Shown here one piece after another: positions 1 to 10,883 of a stretch of DNA of 64,000 nt (position 1 is the stretch's first letter; every line of letters begins with the position of its first letter). This stretch comes from Campylobacteraceae bacterium. GTDB lineage: Bacteria > Campylobacterota > Campylobacteria > Campylobacterales > Sulfurovaceae. The stretch covers positions 1-64,000 of the forward strand of contig JALWKO010000078.1 in the NCBI GenBank assembly GCA_027081405.1, written 5' to 3'. The notes beneath the pieces were generated by a model, which was given only the letters and a program-made list of their open reading frames with translations, searched no databases and was not told the DNA's origin. The translations under genes were made by a program, and so were the position numbers.

Positions 1-1
1 T

Positions 2-634
2 CCTTCCGCCGAGACCGAAAAACCCTCCCGGACTCCCCCCGCCCAAAGCGCCCCGACCGGCGGAGCGTCCGACCGGGGAGCCCTCGCTTTCGAGAAACTC
101 AAGGAGAAACTCTACGACCGGGACTACGATCTGGGCAGCTGTTTTGAGCGGTGCATCCACTACCGGAGCTTCGACGGCTCTGCACTCACCTGGGAATCCT
201 CGGCCCAGGGGGAGGACCGGAAACTTCTGGTGCGCCACTGGAGTCTGATCCGCACCTTCGTCCAGGAGATCTTCGGCCTCGAAACCCAGATCGTCAACAT
301 CCCCGCCCCTCGGCAGGAGGCACCCGCGGAGGGCGAAAGGGATCGGGAAGGGGATAAAAAAAAAGTCCCCGATGAGGAGGGCTCCGGCGTAACGGCAGAA
401 GCGGAAAAGGCCGAGAGCCCCGAAGCGAAGCAGGAGTGCGCGCTCCCCGAAAACGCCCGCACCTCCGGCACCGTCGAAGCCGAAGAACTCCCTTCCAGCT
501 GCATGAACCCCGACACCGGAAGCTCGGAGGCCTCCCGGGAGATCGATCCCGAATCGCTCCTGGAAGAGCCGATGATCAAAGAGGCGATCGAGCGCTTCCG
601 CCCCAAAAAGGTCCGCATCCGCCGCAAAAGCTGA
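2..634 (+). CDS. dnaX: DNA polymerase III subunit gamma/tau, C-terminal part (5' truncated by window edge)
   Basis: Open frame from base 2: ...LAFEKLKEKLYDRDYDLGSCFERCIHYRSFDG...LVRHWSLIRTFVQEIFGLETQI...; resembles the epsilonproteobacterial DnaX C-terminus. Confidence 0.55.
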   Translation, partial: PSAETEKPSRTPPAQSAPTGGASDRGALAFEKLKEKLYDRDYDLGSCFERCIHYRSFDGSALTWESSAQGEDRKLLVRHWSLIRTFVQEIFGLETQIVNIPAPRQEAPAEGERDREGDKKKVPDEEGSGVTAEAEKAESPEAKQECALPENARTSGTVEAEELPSSCMNPDTGSSEASREIDPESLLEEPMIKEAIERFRPKKVRIRRKS

Positions 635-715
635 GCCCGGCGCGCGCACGCATTATGGTAAAATGATTGCCTCAATTTTCCAGCCCCTTCCGTAGAGGGG
701 GCACAGGAGCCTACG

Positions 716-1660
716 ATGCGGCACTTTCTGACCCTTCGCGATTTCACCCGGGACGAACTGCAGGAGATGATCGACCTGGCGATCAAGATCAAGGCCCAGA
801 CCAAAGCGGGCGAATACGTCCCCTACCTCAAAAACCAGACCCTGGCGATGATTTTCGAAAAGAGCTCCACCCGGACCCGGGTGAGCTTCGAGACCGGAAT
901 CTACCAACTGGGAGGTACCGGACTCTTCCTCTCCAGCCGGGACATCCAGCTGGGGCGGGGCGAACCGATGAAAGACACCGCCCGGGTGATCAGCCGCATG
1001 GTGGACATGGTGATGATCCGCACCTTCGAGCAGAGCAAACTCGAGGAGTTCGCCCGCTACTCCCGTGTCCCCGTCATCAACGGCCTGACCGACAGCTTCC
1101 ATCCGGTCCAGCTCATGACCGACTATCTGACGATGCTCGAATTCGGCAAGACCGACCCGGTAGTCGCTTATGTGGGCGACGGCAACAACATGGCCCACTC
1201 CTGGCTCTACCTGGCGGCGATTATGGGCTTCGAGCTCCGCCTCGCCACCCCCAAAGGGTACGAATGCGATCCGGCGATCGTCCTGGAGGCGGAGCGCCTT
1301 GCCGAAAAATACGGCGGCAAACTGCTCCTGGGCTACGATCCCGTCGGCGCGGTAGAGGATGCCGACGTGGTCACCACCGATACCTGGGTGAGCATGGGGC
1401 AGGAGGACGAAAAAGAAAAGCGCATCCGCGACTTCGCCGGCTTCATGGTCGATGGCAAACTCATGTCCCACGCCAAAAACGATGCCATCTTACTCCACTG
1501 CCTCCCGGCCTACCGGGGCTACGAAGTGAGCGAAGAGGTCTTCGAAGCGCACGCCGAGGAGATCTTCACCGAAGCCGAAAACCGCCTCCATGCCCAAAAA
1601 GGGATCATGGTCTGGCTCGACGCCCATCGTTCCGACGGGCAAGAGAAGAGTGAGGAGTGA
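716..1660 (+). CDS. argF: Ornithine carbamoyltransferase
   Basis: [29 protein letters not shown] motifs; the C-terminal SEE* is encoded by a GAGTGAG repeat. Confidence 0.95.
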   Translation: MRHFLTLRDFTRDELQEMIDLAIKIKAQTKAGEYVPYLKNQTLAMIFEKSSTRTRVSFETGIYQLGGTGLFLSSRDIQLGRGEPMKDTARVISRMVDMVMIRTFEQSKLEEFARYSRVPVINGLTDSFHPVQLMTDYLTMLEFGKTDPVVAYVGDGNNMAHSWLYLAAIMGFELRLATPKGYECDPAIVLEAERLAEKYGGKLLLGYDPVGAVEDADVVTTDTWVSMGQEDEKEKRIRDFAGFMVDGKLMSHAKNDAILLHCLPAYRGYEVSEEVFEAHAEEIFTEAENRLHAQKGIMVWLDAHRSDGQEKSEE

Positions 1661-1872
1661 GATCGTGGACAAGATTCGTCGTTTGAGATTTGTCGGCAGT
1701 CGGCAGTCGGCAGTCGGCAAAGAGAAAGTCGCCAGTCGCCAGTCGCCGGTCGCCAGTCGTGTTGCCTTCGGCAACGCACCAAAATCCAAAATCCAAAATC
1801 CAAAATCCATCATCAAACTCGTTGCGAAGCAACGCCTACCGAAATTCTCCATTCTCCATTCTCCATTCTCAA
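1648..1872. repeat. Heptad-hairpin element A: GAGTGAG x2 (1648-1661), GTCGGCA x4 (1692-1719), GTCGCCA x4 (1728-1755), hairpin GTTGCC-TTC-GGCAAC (1761-1775), AAAATCC x4 (1781-1808), hairpin GTTGC-GAA-GCAAC (1821-1833), TTCTCCA x4 (1845-1872)
   Basis: Read directly; tandem 7-bp units, four per array. Confidence 0.93.
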
Positions 1873-1891
1873 TTCCCCGAAAGGCTTCCTT

Positions 1892-3262
1892 TTGAACCGA
1901 ACCATCGATCTGGAAAAATTCAGCCGGTACTCCCGCCCCGGGCCCCGCTACACCAGCTATCCCACCGCGCTGGAGTTCAGCGGGGATTTCCCCTATGAGC
2001 GCTACGTGGAATATCTCGAAACGGGCCGAAGCCCCCTCTCGATCTACGTCCACCTCCCCTTTTGCCGGAGCGCGTGCTATTTTTGCGGCTGCAACGTGGT
2101 CTTCACCTCCAAGGAGGAGAAACTCAGCGAATACGCCCGCTACCTCAAACGGGAGATCGACATCCTCGCCCGCCATATCGACACCGACCGGGAGGTGATC
2201 CAGTTCCATTTCGGCGGGGGGACCCCCACCTACTACAAAGCCTTCGAACTCGACGCCATCATGTCGCATCTCAAAAAGACCTTCCCCCGCTGGAGCGAAG
2301 ACGCCGAGATCAGCGTGGAGATCGATCCGCGCTTCTTCAACGAAGATCACATGAAGGTCTTCCGGGAACACGGCTTTAATCGGGTGAGCTTCGGGGTTCA
2401 GGATTTCGATCCGAAGGTGCAGGAGGAGATCCACCGCCACCAACCCTACGAGACCACCAAGGCCGCCGTGGACCTGGCCCGAAAATACGGGATCGAGAGC
2501 GTCAATACCGATCTGATCTATGGTCTGCCTTACCAGACGCTGGAGAGCTTCCGGCGGACCCTGGAGCTGGCCCGTAGCCTCGATCCCGATCGGCTGGCGG
2601 TGTTCAACTACGCCCACGTGCCGTGGCTCAAAAAAACCATGCGCAAATTCGACGAGACCACGATTCCCGCCCCGGAGGTGAAGCTGGCGATTTTGCAGCA
2701 CACCATCGGCTACCTCACTTCCGAGGGGTACGAAATGATCGGGATGGACCATTTCGCCAAACCCGAAGACGAACTCTTCGCCGCGATCGAAAAAGGGGAG
2801 CTGCATCGCAACTTCCAGGGATATACCACCAAAGGGGGTGCCAACCTCATCGGCATCGGTCTGACGAGCATCGGCGAAGGGGAACGCTACTACGCCCAGA
2901 ACACCAAAAAAATGGCCGAATACGAAGCGGCCATCGACGCGGGACGCCTCCCCTACGAGCGAGGGGTGGAACTCAGCGACGACGACGTGATCCGCAAAAG
3001 CGTCATCATGGAGCTGATGGCCAACTTCAGTATCGACATCCCCCGAGTGGAGCGGGAGTTCGGGATCGATTTCGGTGACTATTTCGCCGACGCGCTGAAG
3101 AAACTGCAGGAATTCGTCGACGCGGATCTGGTGGAGATCACCAAAGAGCGCATCCGGGTCAATCTCACCGGAACCCTCCTGATCCGCAACATCGCCATGC
3201 CCTTCGACGCCTACATGAACAAGTACGAAGGCAATAAAAAAAGTTTCAGTAAAACGGTGTAA
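1892..3262 (+). CDS. hemN: Oxygen-independent coproporphyrinogen III oxidase (TTG start)
   Basis: Radical SAM motif CRSACYFCGCN; GPRYTSYPTA N-terminus. Confidence 0.93.
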   Translation: MNRTIDLEKFSRYSRPGPRYTSYPTALEFSGDFPYERYVEYLETGRSPLSIYVHLPFCRSACYFCGCNVVFTSKEEKLSEYARYLKREIDILARHIDTDREVIQFHFGGGTPTYYKAFELDAIMSHLKKTFPRWSEDAEISVEIDPRFFNEDHMKVFREHGFNRVSFGVQDFDPKVQEEIHRHQPYETTKAAVDLARKYGIESVNTDLIYGLPYQTLESFRRTLELARSLDPDRLAVFNYAHVPWLKKTMRKFDETTIPAPEVKLAILQHTIGYLTSEGYEMIGMDHFAKPEDELFAAIEKGELHRNFQGYTTKGGANLIGIGLTSIGEGERYYAQNTKKMAEYEAAIDAGRLPYERGVELSDDDVIRKSVIMELMANFSIDIPRVEREFGIDFGDYFADALKKLQEFVDADLVEITKERIRVNLTGTLLIRNIAMPFDAYMNKYEGNKKSFSKTV

Positions 3263-3266
3263 TCAA

Positions 3267-3294
3267 TTGAGAATGGAAAATTGAGAATGGAGAA
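3267..3294. repeat. Heptad element D: TTGAGAA/TGGAAAA/TTGAGAA/TGGAGAA (4 units, 28 bp)
   Basis: Tandem 7-bp units between hemN stop (3260-3262) and downstream start codon (3287). Confidence 0.85.
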
Positions 3295-4576
3295 TTCCGA
3301 AAAATTCCACTTCACCGCCATCAGCGACGCTTGCATCAAATGCGGCAAATGCATCCCCGGGTGCACCATCCACCTGATCAATCCCGACGAGACCACCTCT
3401 CCCCGGGGCTTCATCGATCTGCTGGGGGCCTACGAGCGGGGGGAGCTAGAGCTGGATCGAAACGCCAAAGAGATCTTTGAGAGCTGTTTTTTGTGCACCC
3501 ACTGCACCGAGGTCTGCCCCAACTCGCTCCCGACCGATATGGTGATCGAAGAGGTCCGCCGGGACATCGCCGAGAAATTCGGGATCGCCTGGTTCAAGCG
3601 GGCTTTTTTCACCCTCCTGCGCCACCGGAAACTGATGGACTGGATGATGAAGCTGGGCTACACCTTCCGCACCTGCGGCTTCAAAGAAGAACCGTCCAAA
3701 GGGGGGATGATCCCCCGCTTCCCCCTCCCCATCGTCAAGAGCGGCCGTCTGCTGCCCAGCCTGGGGAAAACCAGCTTTCTCAACAAATACCCCGAGGAGA
3801 TCCCCCACGGGGGCAAGCGGCGGGTGGCGATCTTCATCGGGTGCCTGGCCAACTACAACTACACCACGATCGGCGACAGCCTGGTGGAGATCCTCGAAAC
3901 CCTCGGCATCGACGTCTTCATCCCCAAAAAGCAGATGTGCTGCGCCGCCCCGGCCTATTTCACCGGTGACTTCTACACCGTCGAAACCCTGGCCAAACGG
4001 AACATCGAATATTTCGAAAGCTTCATCGACGAAGTTGAAGCGATCATCATCCCCGAAGCGACCTGTTCGGCGATGATCAAACACGATTGGGAGGTCTTTT
4101 TCCGCAACCGGGGGATGGAGGAGTGGGCCGAGCGGGCCCGCAGACTCAACGAAAAGATCTTCATGGCCACCGAATGGCTGGCCGAGCATACCGATCTGAC
4201 GGAGCGCCTGGCCGCCACAGGGACCCGAATGCCCCGGAGTGTGACCTACCACGACGCCTGCCACGCCCGAAAGGTCCAGGGGATCTGGCAGCAGCCCCGC
4301 ACCCTCCTGCGCCAGAACTACGAGATCAAAGAGATGAGCGACCCCAACCGCTGCTGCGGTTTCGGCGGCGTGACCATGCAGACGGAAAAATACCATCTGG
4401 CTGAAGCCGCCGGCAAGCCCAAAGCGGCCATGATCGATGAGACCGGTGCCCAGATCGTCAGTGCCGAGTGCAGCGCCTGCCGGATGCAGATCTCCAACTC
4501 TCTGCATCAGGCCGACGTGGACGTGGTTTTCAAAAATCCCGTGGAACTCATCGCCGAAGCACTCCGAAAACGCTGA
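3287..4576 (+). CDS. (Fe-S)-binding oxidoreductase with two 4Fe-4S motifs and CCG domains (GlcF/HdrD-like)
   Basis: CIKCGKCIPGC, CFLCTHCTEVCP, CCGFGG motifs; ORF opens at 3281 (TTG), ATG at 3287 lies in the heptad array. Confidence 0.8.
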   Translation: MENSEKFHFTAISDACIKCGKCIPGCTIHLINPDETTSPRGFIDLLGAYERGELELDRNAKEIFESCFLCTHCTEVCPNSLPTDMVIEEVRRDIAEKFGIAWFKRAFFTLLRHRKLMDWMMKLGYTFRTCGFKEEPSKGGMIPRFPLPIVKSGRLLPSLGKTSFLNKYPEEIPHGGKRRVAIFIGCLANYNYTTIGDSLVEILETLGIDVFIPKKQMCCAAPAYFTGDFYTVETLAKRNIEYFESFIDEVEAIIIPEATCSAMIKHDWEVFFRNRGMEEWAERARRLNEKIFMATEWLAEHTDLTERLAATGTRMPRSVTYHDACHARKVQGIWQQPRTLLRQNYEIKEMSDPNRCCGFGGVTMQTEKYHLAEAAGKPKAAMIDETGAQIVSAECSACRMQISNSLHQADVDVVFKNPVELIAEALRKR

Positions 4577-4688
4577 CGTTTCACTCCCGGCACCGATGCC
4601 GCGCGGTTAATGCGTCGCTAATGCTTGATTTGATATACTCATCCAATCTTTTTGAACGATGGATCAATAGATAGAGAAGGATGGGATA

Positions 4689-5519
4689 GTGATTCGAAAA
4701 TGTCTCTTTCCGGCTGCCGGATACGGCACCCGTTTCCTCCCCGCTACCAAAGCGACCCCCAAGGAGATGCTCCCGGTACTGACCAAGCCGCTCATCCAGT
4801 ACGGCGTGGAGGAGGCTCTAGAAGCCGGTATCACTACCATGGCCATCGTCACGGGACGGGGCAAGCGCGCCATCGAAGATCATTTCGACATCAGCTACGA
4901 ATTGGAGCATCAGATCAAAGGGACTTCCAAAGAACCTCTTCTGCGTGAAATTCGGGATCTCATCGAACAATGTACCTTCTCTTATACGCGCCAACGGGAG
5001 ATGAAAGGTCTCGGCCATGCCATCCTCACCGGTGAAACCCTCATCGGAAGTGAACCTTTCGCCGTCATCCTGGCCGACGACCTGTGCACCAATGGACACG
5101 GCGACGGGGTCCTTCGCCAGATGGTTCAGCTTTTCAACGAACATCAATGCTCTATCGTCGCCGTCGAAGAGGTTCCTCACGAAGAAGTATCCAAATACGG
5201 CGTCGTAGCCGTCGAACCGATGGAAAACAATTCTGATCTCTATCGAGTCCGTGACATGGTCGAAAAACCCGATCCCGAGGAAGCCCCTAGCCGACTCGCC
5301 ATCATCGGCCGCTACATCCTCACCCCTGATATTTTCGACATCCTTCGCCGTACACCCCCGGGGAAAGGAGGCGAAATCCAGATCACCGACGCCCTGCGCG
5401 AACAGGCCCGAAACGGCAAGGTCCTCGCCTATCGCTTCCGAGGGAAACGCTTCGATTGCGGATCAGTTGTAGGATTCGTGGAAGCGACGAATTATTTTTA
5501 CGATCGAATCTCCGAGTGA
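4689..5519 (+). CDS. galU: UTP--glucose-1-phosphate uridylyltransferase
   Basis: FPAAGYGTRFLPATKATPKEMLPV. Confidence 0.93.
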   Translation: MIRKCLFPAAGYGTRFLPATKATPKEMLPVLTKPLIQYGVEEALEAGITTMAIVTGRGKRAIEDHFDISYELEHQIKGTSKEPLLREIRDLIEQCTFSYTRQREMKGLGHAILTGETLIGSEPFAVILADDLCTNGHGDGVLRQMVQLFNEHQCSIVAVEEVPHEEVSKYGVVAVEPMENNSDLYRVRDMVEKPDPEEAPSRLAIIGRYILTPDIFDILRRTPPGKGGEIQITDALREQARNGKVLAYRFRGKRFDCGSVVGFVEATNYFYDRISE

Positions 5520-5539
5520 CACACAATGTCTGAAGGCTT

Positions 5540-6808
5540 ATGTTGTTTTCGAAAATATCGAATCATATTCAGTCTCAGGATAATAAACGTCTATTAAAAA
5601 ACTATTTTTACCTAGTTGTTGTTCAAGGATCCAATTTTCTGCTACCACTGATTTTACTCCCCTACCTTGTACGGACATTGGGGCCGGAAAAATTCGGCCT
5701 GGTCATGTTTGCCCAATCTTTTATCATGTTCTTTAATATTATTGTAGATTTTGGCTTTTCGTTATCCGGCGTCCGCGAAATTTCTATACATCGAGATGAT
5801 CGAAAAAAGCTTGAAGAAATTTTCAATGCGATTATGACAATCAAATTGATTTTGATGTTTTTCTCGTTTATGCTGCTTTTGCTAACGATAAACGCCTTTG
5901 ATAAATTTTCTTCTCATAAGATCCTATACGTTTACACTTATACCTGGGTCCTTGGGCAGATGCTTTTTCCGGTATGGTTCTTTCAGGGAATGGAACATAT
6001 GAAATTTATCACAATTCTTAGAATATCGGCACAATCAGTTGCTTTGTTTCTTATTGTCCTTTTTGTCAAATCACCATCAGACTACACTCTGGTTCCTCTC
6101 ATTAACTCTTTTGGTTTTATATTTAGTGGCATTATGGCACTTTATATTGTACGGAACAAATATCAGATACATATAGGACTAGAAACCGTATCGGTAATCA
6201 AAAGATACTTTTCGGAAAGTTTTCATTTTTTTCTTTCCAGAGCAGCAGTATCAGTATATACGAACAGTAATGTTTTTGTATTGGGCCTTGTCACGACGAA
6301 CACTATCGTCGGCTACTACTCAATTGCCGAAAAGCTTTATATTGCGTTACAAAATTTGTATTCTCCCATTGTAAATGTCCTATATCCCTATATTGCCAAA
6401 AAGCAAAATATTGCATTATTCAAAAAAATCTTTTATATCGTCATAATTATGAATATAGCAGCTATTGTGGTCTTGTATTTCATGTCACCATGGTTGGTTA
6501 AGCTCATAGCCGGACAGAATATAGAGCTATCCACTCAACTGTTCCGTCTGTTTCTGGTCCCGGCTTTGATGGTTATCCCTACGATTTTGCTTGGCTACCC
6601 ATTCCTCGCAGCGCTCGGTTATCAACACTATGCAAACTATAGCGTCGTGGCCGGAGCCGTAATGCATATTGTGACACTAGGGATACTCTATTTTATGCAT
6701 ATAATCAGTCCATTTACGGTAATATATGCACTGTGTTTGACCGAGTTAGTCGTGTTTGCCATCCGCATCTATGGCGTACGTGCGAACCATCTATGGAGTG
6801 CTCAATGA
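5540..6808 (+). CDS. Polysaccharide flippase (Wzx-like)
   Basis: Multi-TM protein; LLPLILLPYLVRTLGPEKFGL. Confidence 0.8.
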   Translation: MLFSKISNHIQSQDNKRLLKNYFYLVVVQGSNFLLPLILLPYLVRTLGPEKFGLVMFAQSFIMFFNIIVDFGFSLSGVREISIHRDDRKKLEEIFNAIMTIKLILMFFSFMLLLLTINAFDKFSSHKILYVYTYTWVLGQMLFPVWFFQGMEHMKFITILRISAQSVALFLIVLFVKSPSDYTLVPLINSFGFIFSGIMALYIVRNKYQIHIGLETVSVIKRYFSESFHFFLSRAAVSVYTNSNVFVLGLVTTNTIVGYYSIAEKLYIALQNLYSPIVNVLYPYIAKKQNIALFKKIFYIVIIMNIAAIVVLYFMSPWLVKLIAGQNIELSTQLFRLFLVPALMVIPTILLGYPFLAALGYQHYANYSVVAGAVMHIVTLGILYFMHIISPFTVIYALCLTELVVFAIRIYGVRANHLWSAQ

Positions 6809-7266
6809 AAAGCAAAACTGTTATCACCTATGGCACCTTTGATCTGTTTCATATCGGGCACTTGAATTTACTAAAGCGGGCGAAGTCATTTGGCGATAGA
6901 CTGATTGTAGCGGTCTCTACCGATGAATTCAACCTTCAAAAAGGGAAAAAAACTATCATACCTTATGATCAACGTGCAGAAATTGTTGCAAATATAAAGT
7001 GTGTCGATGCTGTAATACCGGAAAAAACATGGGATCAGAAAATCGAAGATATAAAAAAATATAATGTTGATACTTTTGTTATTGGGGAGGATTGGAAAGG
7101 AAAATTCGATTTCTTAAACGATTACTGCAATGTGGTCTATTTGCCAAGAACAGAAGGTATATCGACGACTCAGCTCAAAAGCACTTTGGCAAAAATCAGT
7201 GTATCCAAAGAAGAAATATTGAAAGCGTTTGATGTATTAGAACAGCTCCGAAAGGATCTTGGGTAG
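6805..7266 (+). CDS. Glycerol-3-phosphate cytidylyltransferase-like (TagD family)
   Basis: TYGTFDLFHIGHLNLLKRAK; start ATG 6805 overlaps previous stop. Confidence 0.85.
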   Translation: MKSKTVITYGTFDLFHIGHLNLLKRAKSFGDRLIVAVSTDEFNLQKGKKTIIPYDQRAEIVANIKCVDAVIPEKTWDQKIEDIKKYNVDTFVIGEDWKGKFDFLNDYCNVVYLPRTEGISTTQLKSTLAKISVSKEEILKAFDVLEQLRKDLG

Positions 7267-8372
7267 TGCGAAAGCATCTTTTTAAACTTGTCTACTCGAC
7301 TTTTATCGCTATATTTTTGTGGCCGATTTATTTTCTGAGTGGCCTCATTCCAAGAAATCCAAAAAAAATGGCACTTGGAACTCACACAGATAGCTATTCA
7401 GGCAATGTAAAAGCGATATTCCAACGAAAAGAATTTTTCCCTTCCTATAGAAAAATTTTCATTTACAAATCACGTATCGTAAAAGATAAAATAGAAAAAG
7501 AAAACCCTAAAGGTGAAGCCTACTATTATTTGAGTTTCAAAGGCATATATCATACTATAACAAGCAAATGTCATATCTATTCTAGCTATCCATCTGATAT
7601 TAATTTTTGGCTCTCGCGTGGCTCTACACGTTTTAATGTATGGCATGGTACACCCCTTAAAAAAATAGAAAGAGACGTTACAACCGGGTTCTACGCGCTG
7701 AAAAACAAATATGAAAAAATCCTCAAATACATTTATCCTCATTTATATGTCAAGCCGGATAGACTGCTCGTATCTTCTCCCTATGAAGAAGAATGTTTCA
7801 AAAGTGCTTTTGCGGTAGATGAAGACTCCTTTATACGAGCATATCCACCCCGATTGCAGTTCTTAAAAAGAAAAAATGAACAAACTGAAGAAAAGATTAT
7901 ACTTTATGCACCGACATGGCGTGATGATGGTAGTTTTGCTCTGAAAGACTATCTGGATCTGGATGAATTTAATACATTTCTCTTGAGTCATGACATGACT
8001 ATGATCGTCAAACCACACCCTTCCGACAAATCAAAGCATATAGATAAAGAATATTCCAATATAATACTTGCCGACAAAAACGAAGACGTTTATGACATTC
8101 TTGTGAAATGTAACATATTGATTACCGACTATTCATCAATGATGTTCGAGGCTATGTACTTAAAAATAAAAACGCTTTTATTTTGCCCAGATTATAAACA
8201 ATACATAACGAAAAATCGCGGATTCTATCAAGATATGTCAGCATGGTCATTCACTATTTCGTTTAATGAAAACCAATTAATTGAAGAACTTCAAAAGAAA
8301 GTTGATATATTTCATACCGATAGTCAATATATGCCCTACAATGCATTAATTCAGGAAGTATTGAAATGTTAA
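7266..8372 (+). CDS. CDP-glycerol glycerophosphotransferase family protein (TagB/F-like)
   Basis: NVWHGTPLKKIE, YAPTWRDDG, LITDYSSMMFE motifs. Confidence 0.85.
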   Translation: MRKHLFKLVYSTFIAIFLWPIYFLSGLIPRNPKKMALGTHTDSYSGNVKAIFQRKEFFPSYRKIFIYKSRIVKDKIEKENPKGEAYYYLSFKGIYHTITSKCHIYSSYPSDINFWLSRGSTRFNVWHGTPLKKIERDVTTGFYALKNKYEKILKYIYPHLYVKPDRLLVSSPYEEECFKSAFAVDEDSFIRAYPPRLQFLKRKNEQTEEKIILYAPTWRDDGSFALKDYLDLDEFNTFLLSHDMTMIVKPHPSDKSKHIDKEYSNIILADKNEDVYDILVKCNILITDYSSMMFEAMYLKIKTLLFCPDYKQYITKNRGFYQDMSAWSFTISFNENQLIEELQKKVDIFHTDSQYMPYNALIQEVLKC

Positions 8373-9733
8373 CCAACAATCTAAGAATTAAACATATTTT
8401 ATTTTTTTTAAAAATTATGTTTGTAATCATTTTTATAACTTTATCGATATCTACTACAATTTCTAAACTTGAGTCTAACAATGTAGTGGATTATTTTCTG
8501 CTTTCAATATTCATTTTTATATTACTTCTAGATATCTACTTAACACCAAAAAAATCCTATTTGAATTTACTTATTTATCTCACCATTGCATTAAACATAA
8601 TCGGGGTTTTCATAATCGAACACGATCCACACCCCTTTTATCTTTATGAAGTTGAACAATGGACAGGATATGCTGGCAGCATACCTTATTTGTTACTTGT
8701 TCAATTCTTTTTTGTTCAAGGAATCAATTTTGCATTGAATGAACGAAAACTTCCATATTACTTTGATACAAGAGTGATATTTAAATATAGCTTTCTTTTT
8801 CTTCTCTCGATTTTACTTACTTTCACTTATTTGCAGATATTCATTCACAAACCTGCTCCCATCCTCGGAGTTGATCGGTTTGTATATGACAAGTTGATTC
8901 TAGGTCCTTACGGACGGATTACCAACCTTTTGTTTTACTTTTCCTTAGGATTAGGCATACTCTTTTTCAAAGAGAAAAAAAAACTTTACTTGCTCCTACT
9001 CGCATTAATAGAATTAGCCTTTTTTCTGAAAGGTCACAAATTTTGGAATTTTGTGCAGATACTCTTTTTATTCACTATTCCATATGTCGCATACATAAAC
9101 AATAAAAAAATTTTACGGACCCTTGTTGGTTTTTCAGTTTTTGTCATAGTTGCTATATTCATCGCAGTAAAAATCAATCTTTACTACTTTCCATCTTTCC
9201 AACCTTACGAATACGTCAAGCAAAGAGCCGCACAGGAGGGTCAACTATGGTGGTCAACCTATAAAAATTATCCTGAAAGGCTTCGATTTGATGAGGCGCT
9301 AGATGAGTTTAATAAATACTTTCATTTAAATTATAACAATCAATACGAAATCGGGATGTATAAAATGATGTATCTTAATACAACACCTAAACGATTTGAA
9401 TGGAAAATTTCTAAACTCTCTAGATACGTTTACTCCACACCTGCACTGTTATACTATTATTTTGGAATTATTGGTGCTTTGATATTGCTAATGCTTTTTG
9501 GTATCATCTGGGGCCTATGGTTAAGATTCGTGATATTTACTATAATACAGGGGAATTTACTGCAGTCCATTCTGTTATCCAGGCTTTTCTATATTTTCAG
9601 GAAGGCTTTTAAAGATGGAGATATATATAAACTATTCAGTGTAGAGTTTTTAGTTATTATTATTTTCATAGCTATTATCTATATTATTACAGAAATTATG
9701 ACTACCAATAATAAACTGTCTTACAAGGAATAA
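8366..9733 (+). CDS. Multi-TM protein, possible O-antigen/repeat-unit polymerase (Wzy-like)
   Basis: Hydrophobic multi-span ORF in polysaccharide locus. Confidence 0.5.
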   Translation: MLTNNLRIKHILFFLKIMFVIIFITLSISTTISKLESNNVVDYFLLSIFIFILLLDIYLTPKKSYLNLLIYLTIALNIIGVFIIEHDPHPFYLYEVEQWTGYAGSIPYLLLVQFFFVQGINFALNERKLPYYFDTRVIFKYSFLFLLSILLTFTYLQIFIHKPAPILGVDRFVYDKLILGPYGRITNLLFYFSLGLGILFFKEKKKLYLLLLALIELAFFLKGHKFWNFVQILFLFTIPYVAYINNKKILRTLVGFSVFVIVAIFIAVKINLYYFPSFQPYEYVKQRAAQEGQLWWSTYKNYPERLRFDEALDEFNKYFHLNYNNQYEIGMYKMMYLNTTPKRFEWKISKLSRYVYSTPALLYYYFGIIGALILLMLFGIIWGLWLRFVIFTIIQGNLLQSILLSRLFYIFRKAFKDGDIYKLFSVEFLVIIIFIAIIYIITEIMTTNNKLSYKE

Positions 9734-9734
9734 T

Positions 9735-10883
9735 ATGTTTGATGTTATCACTGTAGGAGCGGGACTGTCGGGTATAGTGCTTGCGGAGCGGCTATCGAGT
9801 GTCAGCAATAAAAAGATCCTTTTGCTTGATAGGCGCAATACCATCGGAGGAAATTGCTATGACGAGAAAAACGAAGTCAACATCTTGATCCACAAATACG
9901 GACCCCACCTTTTCCATACCGACAACAAAGCAGTCGTCGATTATCTCTCCAACTTTACTGAGTGGGAGGTATACAACCACAAGGTATTGGCCTATATTGA
10001 CGGCCGGGAAGTTCCGATCCCTTTTAACTTCAATACGCTTTATCAAGTCTTCCCTCCAGAACTAGCGAAAAAACTCGAGCAAAAGCTTCTTGCTGCCTAT
10101 CCCTACAATTCCAAGGTTCCTATTCTGGAACTCAAACAGTCCGCTGATGAGGATCTGCAATTTCTAGCCGACTATATCTATGAAAAAATTTTCGTCAACT
10201 ATACCGCCAAACAGTGGGGAATGAAACCCGAAGAGATCGACGCTGCAGTCACGGCACGGGTTCCTGTTTTCATCGGGCGGGACGATCGCTATTTCAACGA
10301 TACCTATCAAATGCTCCCCATACGGGGCTATACGGAAATGTTCCGAAACATGCTGGATCACCCCAATATCAAACTGATGCTCAACACAGACTTTAAAGAG
10401 GTTTGTGAACTCAAAGACGGAAAATTCTATCTCTTTGGTCAACCGTTTGACGGGCAGGTGATCTACACCGGTCAAATCGATGAACTCTTTGCGTATCGAT
10501 TCGGTGAACTGCCCTATCGAAGTGTGCGAATGGAGTTTGAGACTCTTTCGCGCCGATGGTATCAGGATGCCGCGACCGTCAACTATCCCAACCAATACGC
10601 CTTTACCCGCATCACCGAATTCAAACACATCCATCCGATCGACAGTGATCAAACGACAATTCTCAAAGAATATCCCGAGCCCTACGTCATCGGCAAAAAT
10701 ACCCCCTACTACCCGGTCTTTACCGGCGAAAATCAACGAAAATATGCTCAATACAAGGATCTCGCGGCACAAATCCCCAATCTCACGCTTGTCGGACGTT
10801 TAGCTGAATATCGGTATTATGACATGGATGATGCGGTTGCGAACGCTCTCGACATCTTTGAAGACATGAAGGAAAAGCTATGA
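9735..10883 (+). CDS. glf: UDP-galactopyranose mutase
   Basis: VGAGLSGIVLAERL, GPHLFHTDN, TRITEFKH motifs. Confidence 0.93.
   Translation: MFDVITVGAGLSGIVLAERLSSVSNKKILLLDRRNTIGGNCYDEKNEVNILIHKYGPHLFHTDNKAVVDYLSNFTEWEVYNHKVLAYIDGREVPIPFNFNTLYQVFPPELAKKLEQKLLAAYPYNSKVPILELKQSADEDLQFLADYIYEKIFVNYTAKQWGMKPEEIDAAVTARVPVFIGRDDRYFNDTYQMLPIRGYTEMFRNMLDHPNIKLMLNTDFKEVCELKDGKFYLFGQPFDGQVIYTGQIDELFAYRFGELPYRSVRMEFETLSRRWYQDAATVNYPNQYAFTRITEFKHIHPIDSDQTTILKEYPEPYVIGKNTPYYPVFTGENQRKYAQYKDLAAQIPNLTLVGRLAEYRYYDMDDAVANALDIFEDMKEKL

Noticed and set aside
1490-2806. 438-aa minus-strand ORF containing MDFGFWILDFG
   Set aside because: Antisense to argF 3' end and hemN; the repetitive peptide is just the AAAATCC heptad array translated.
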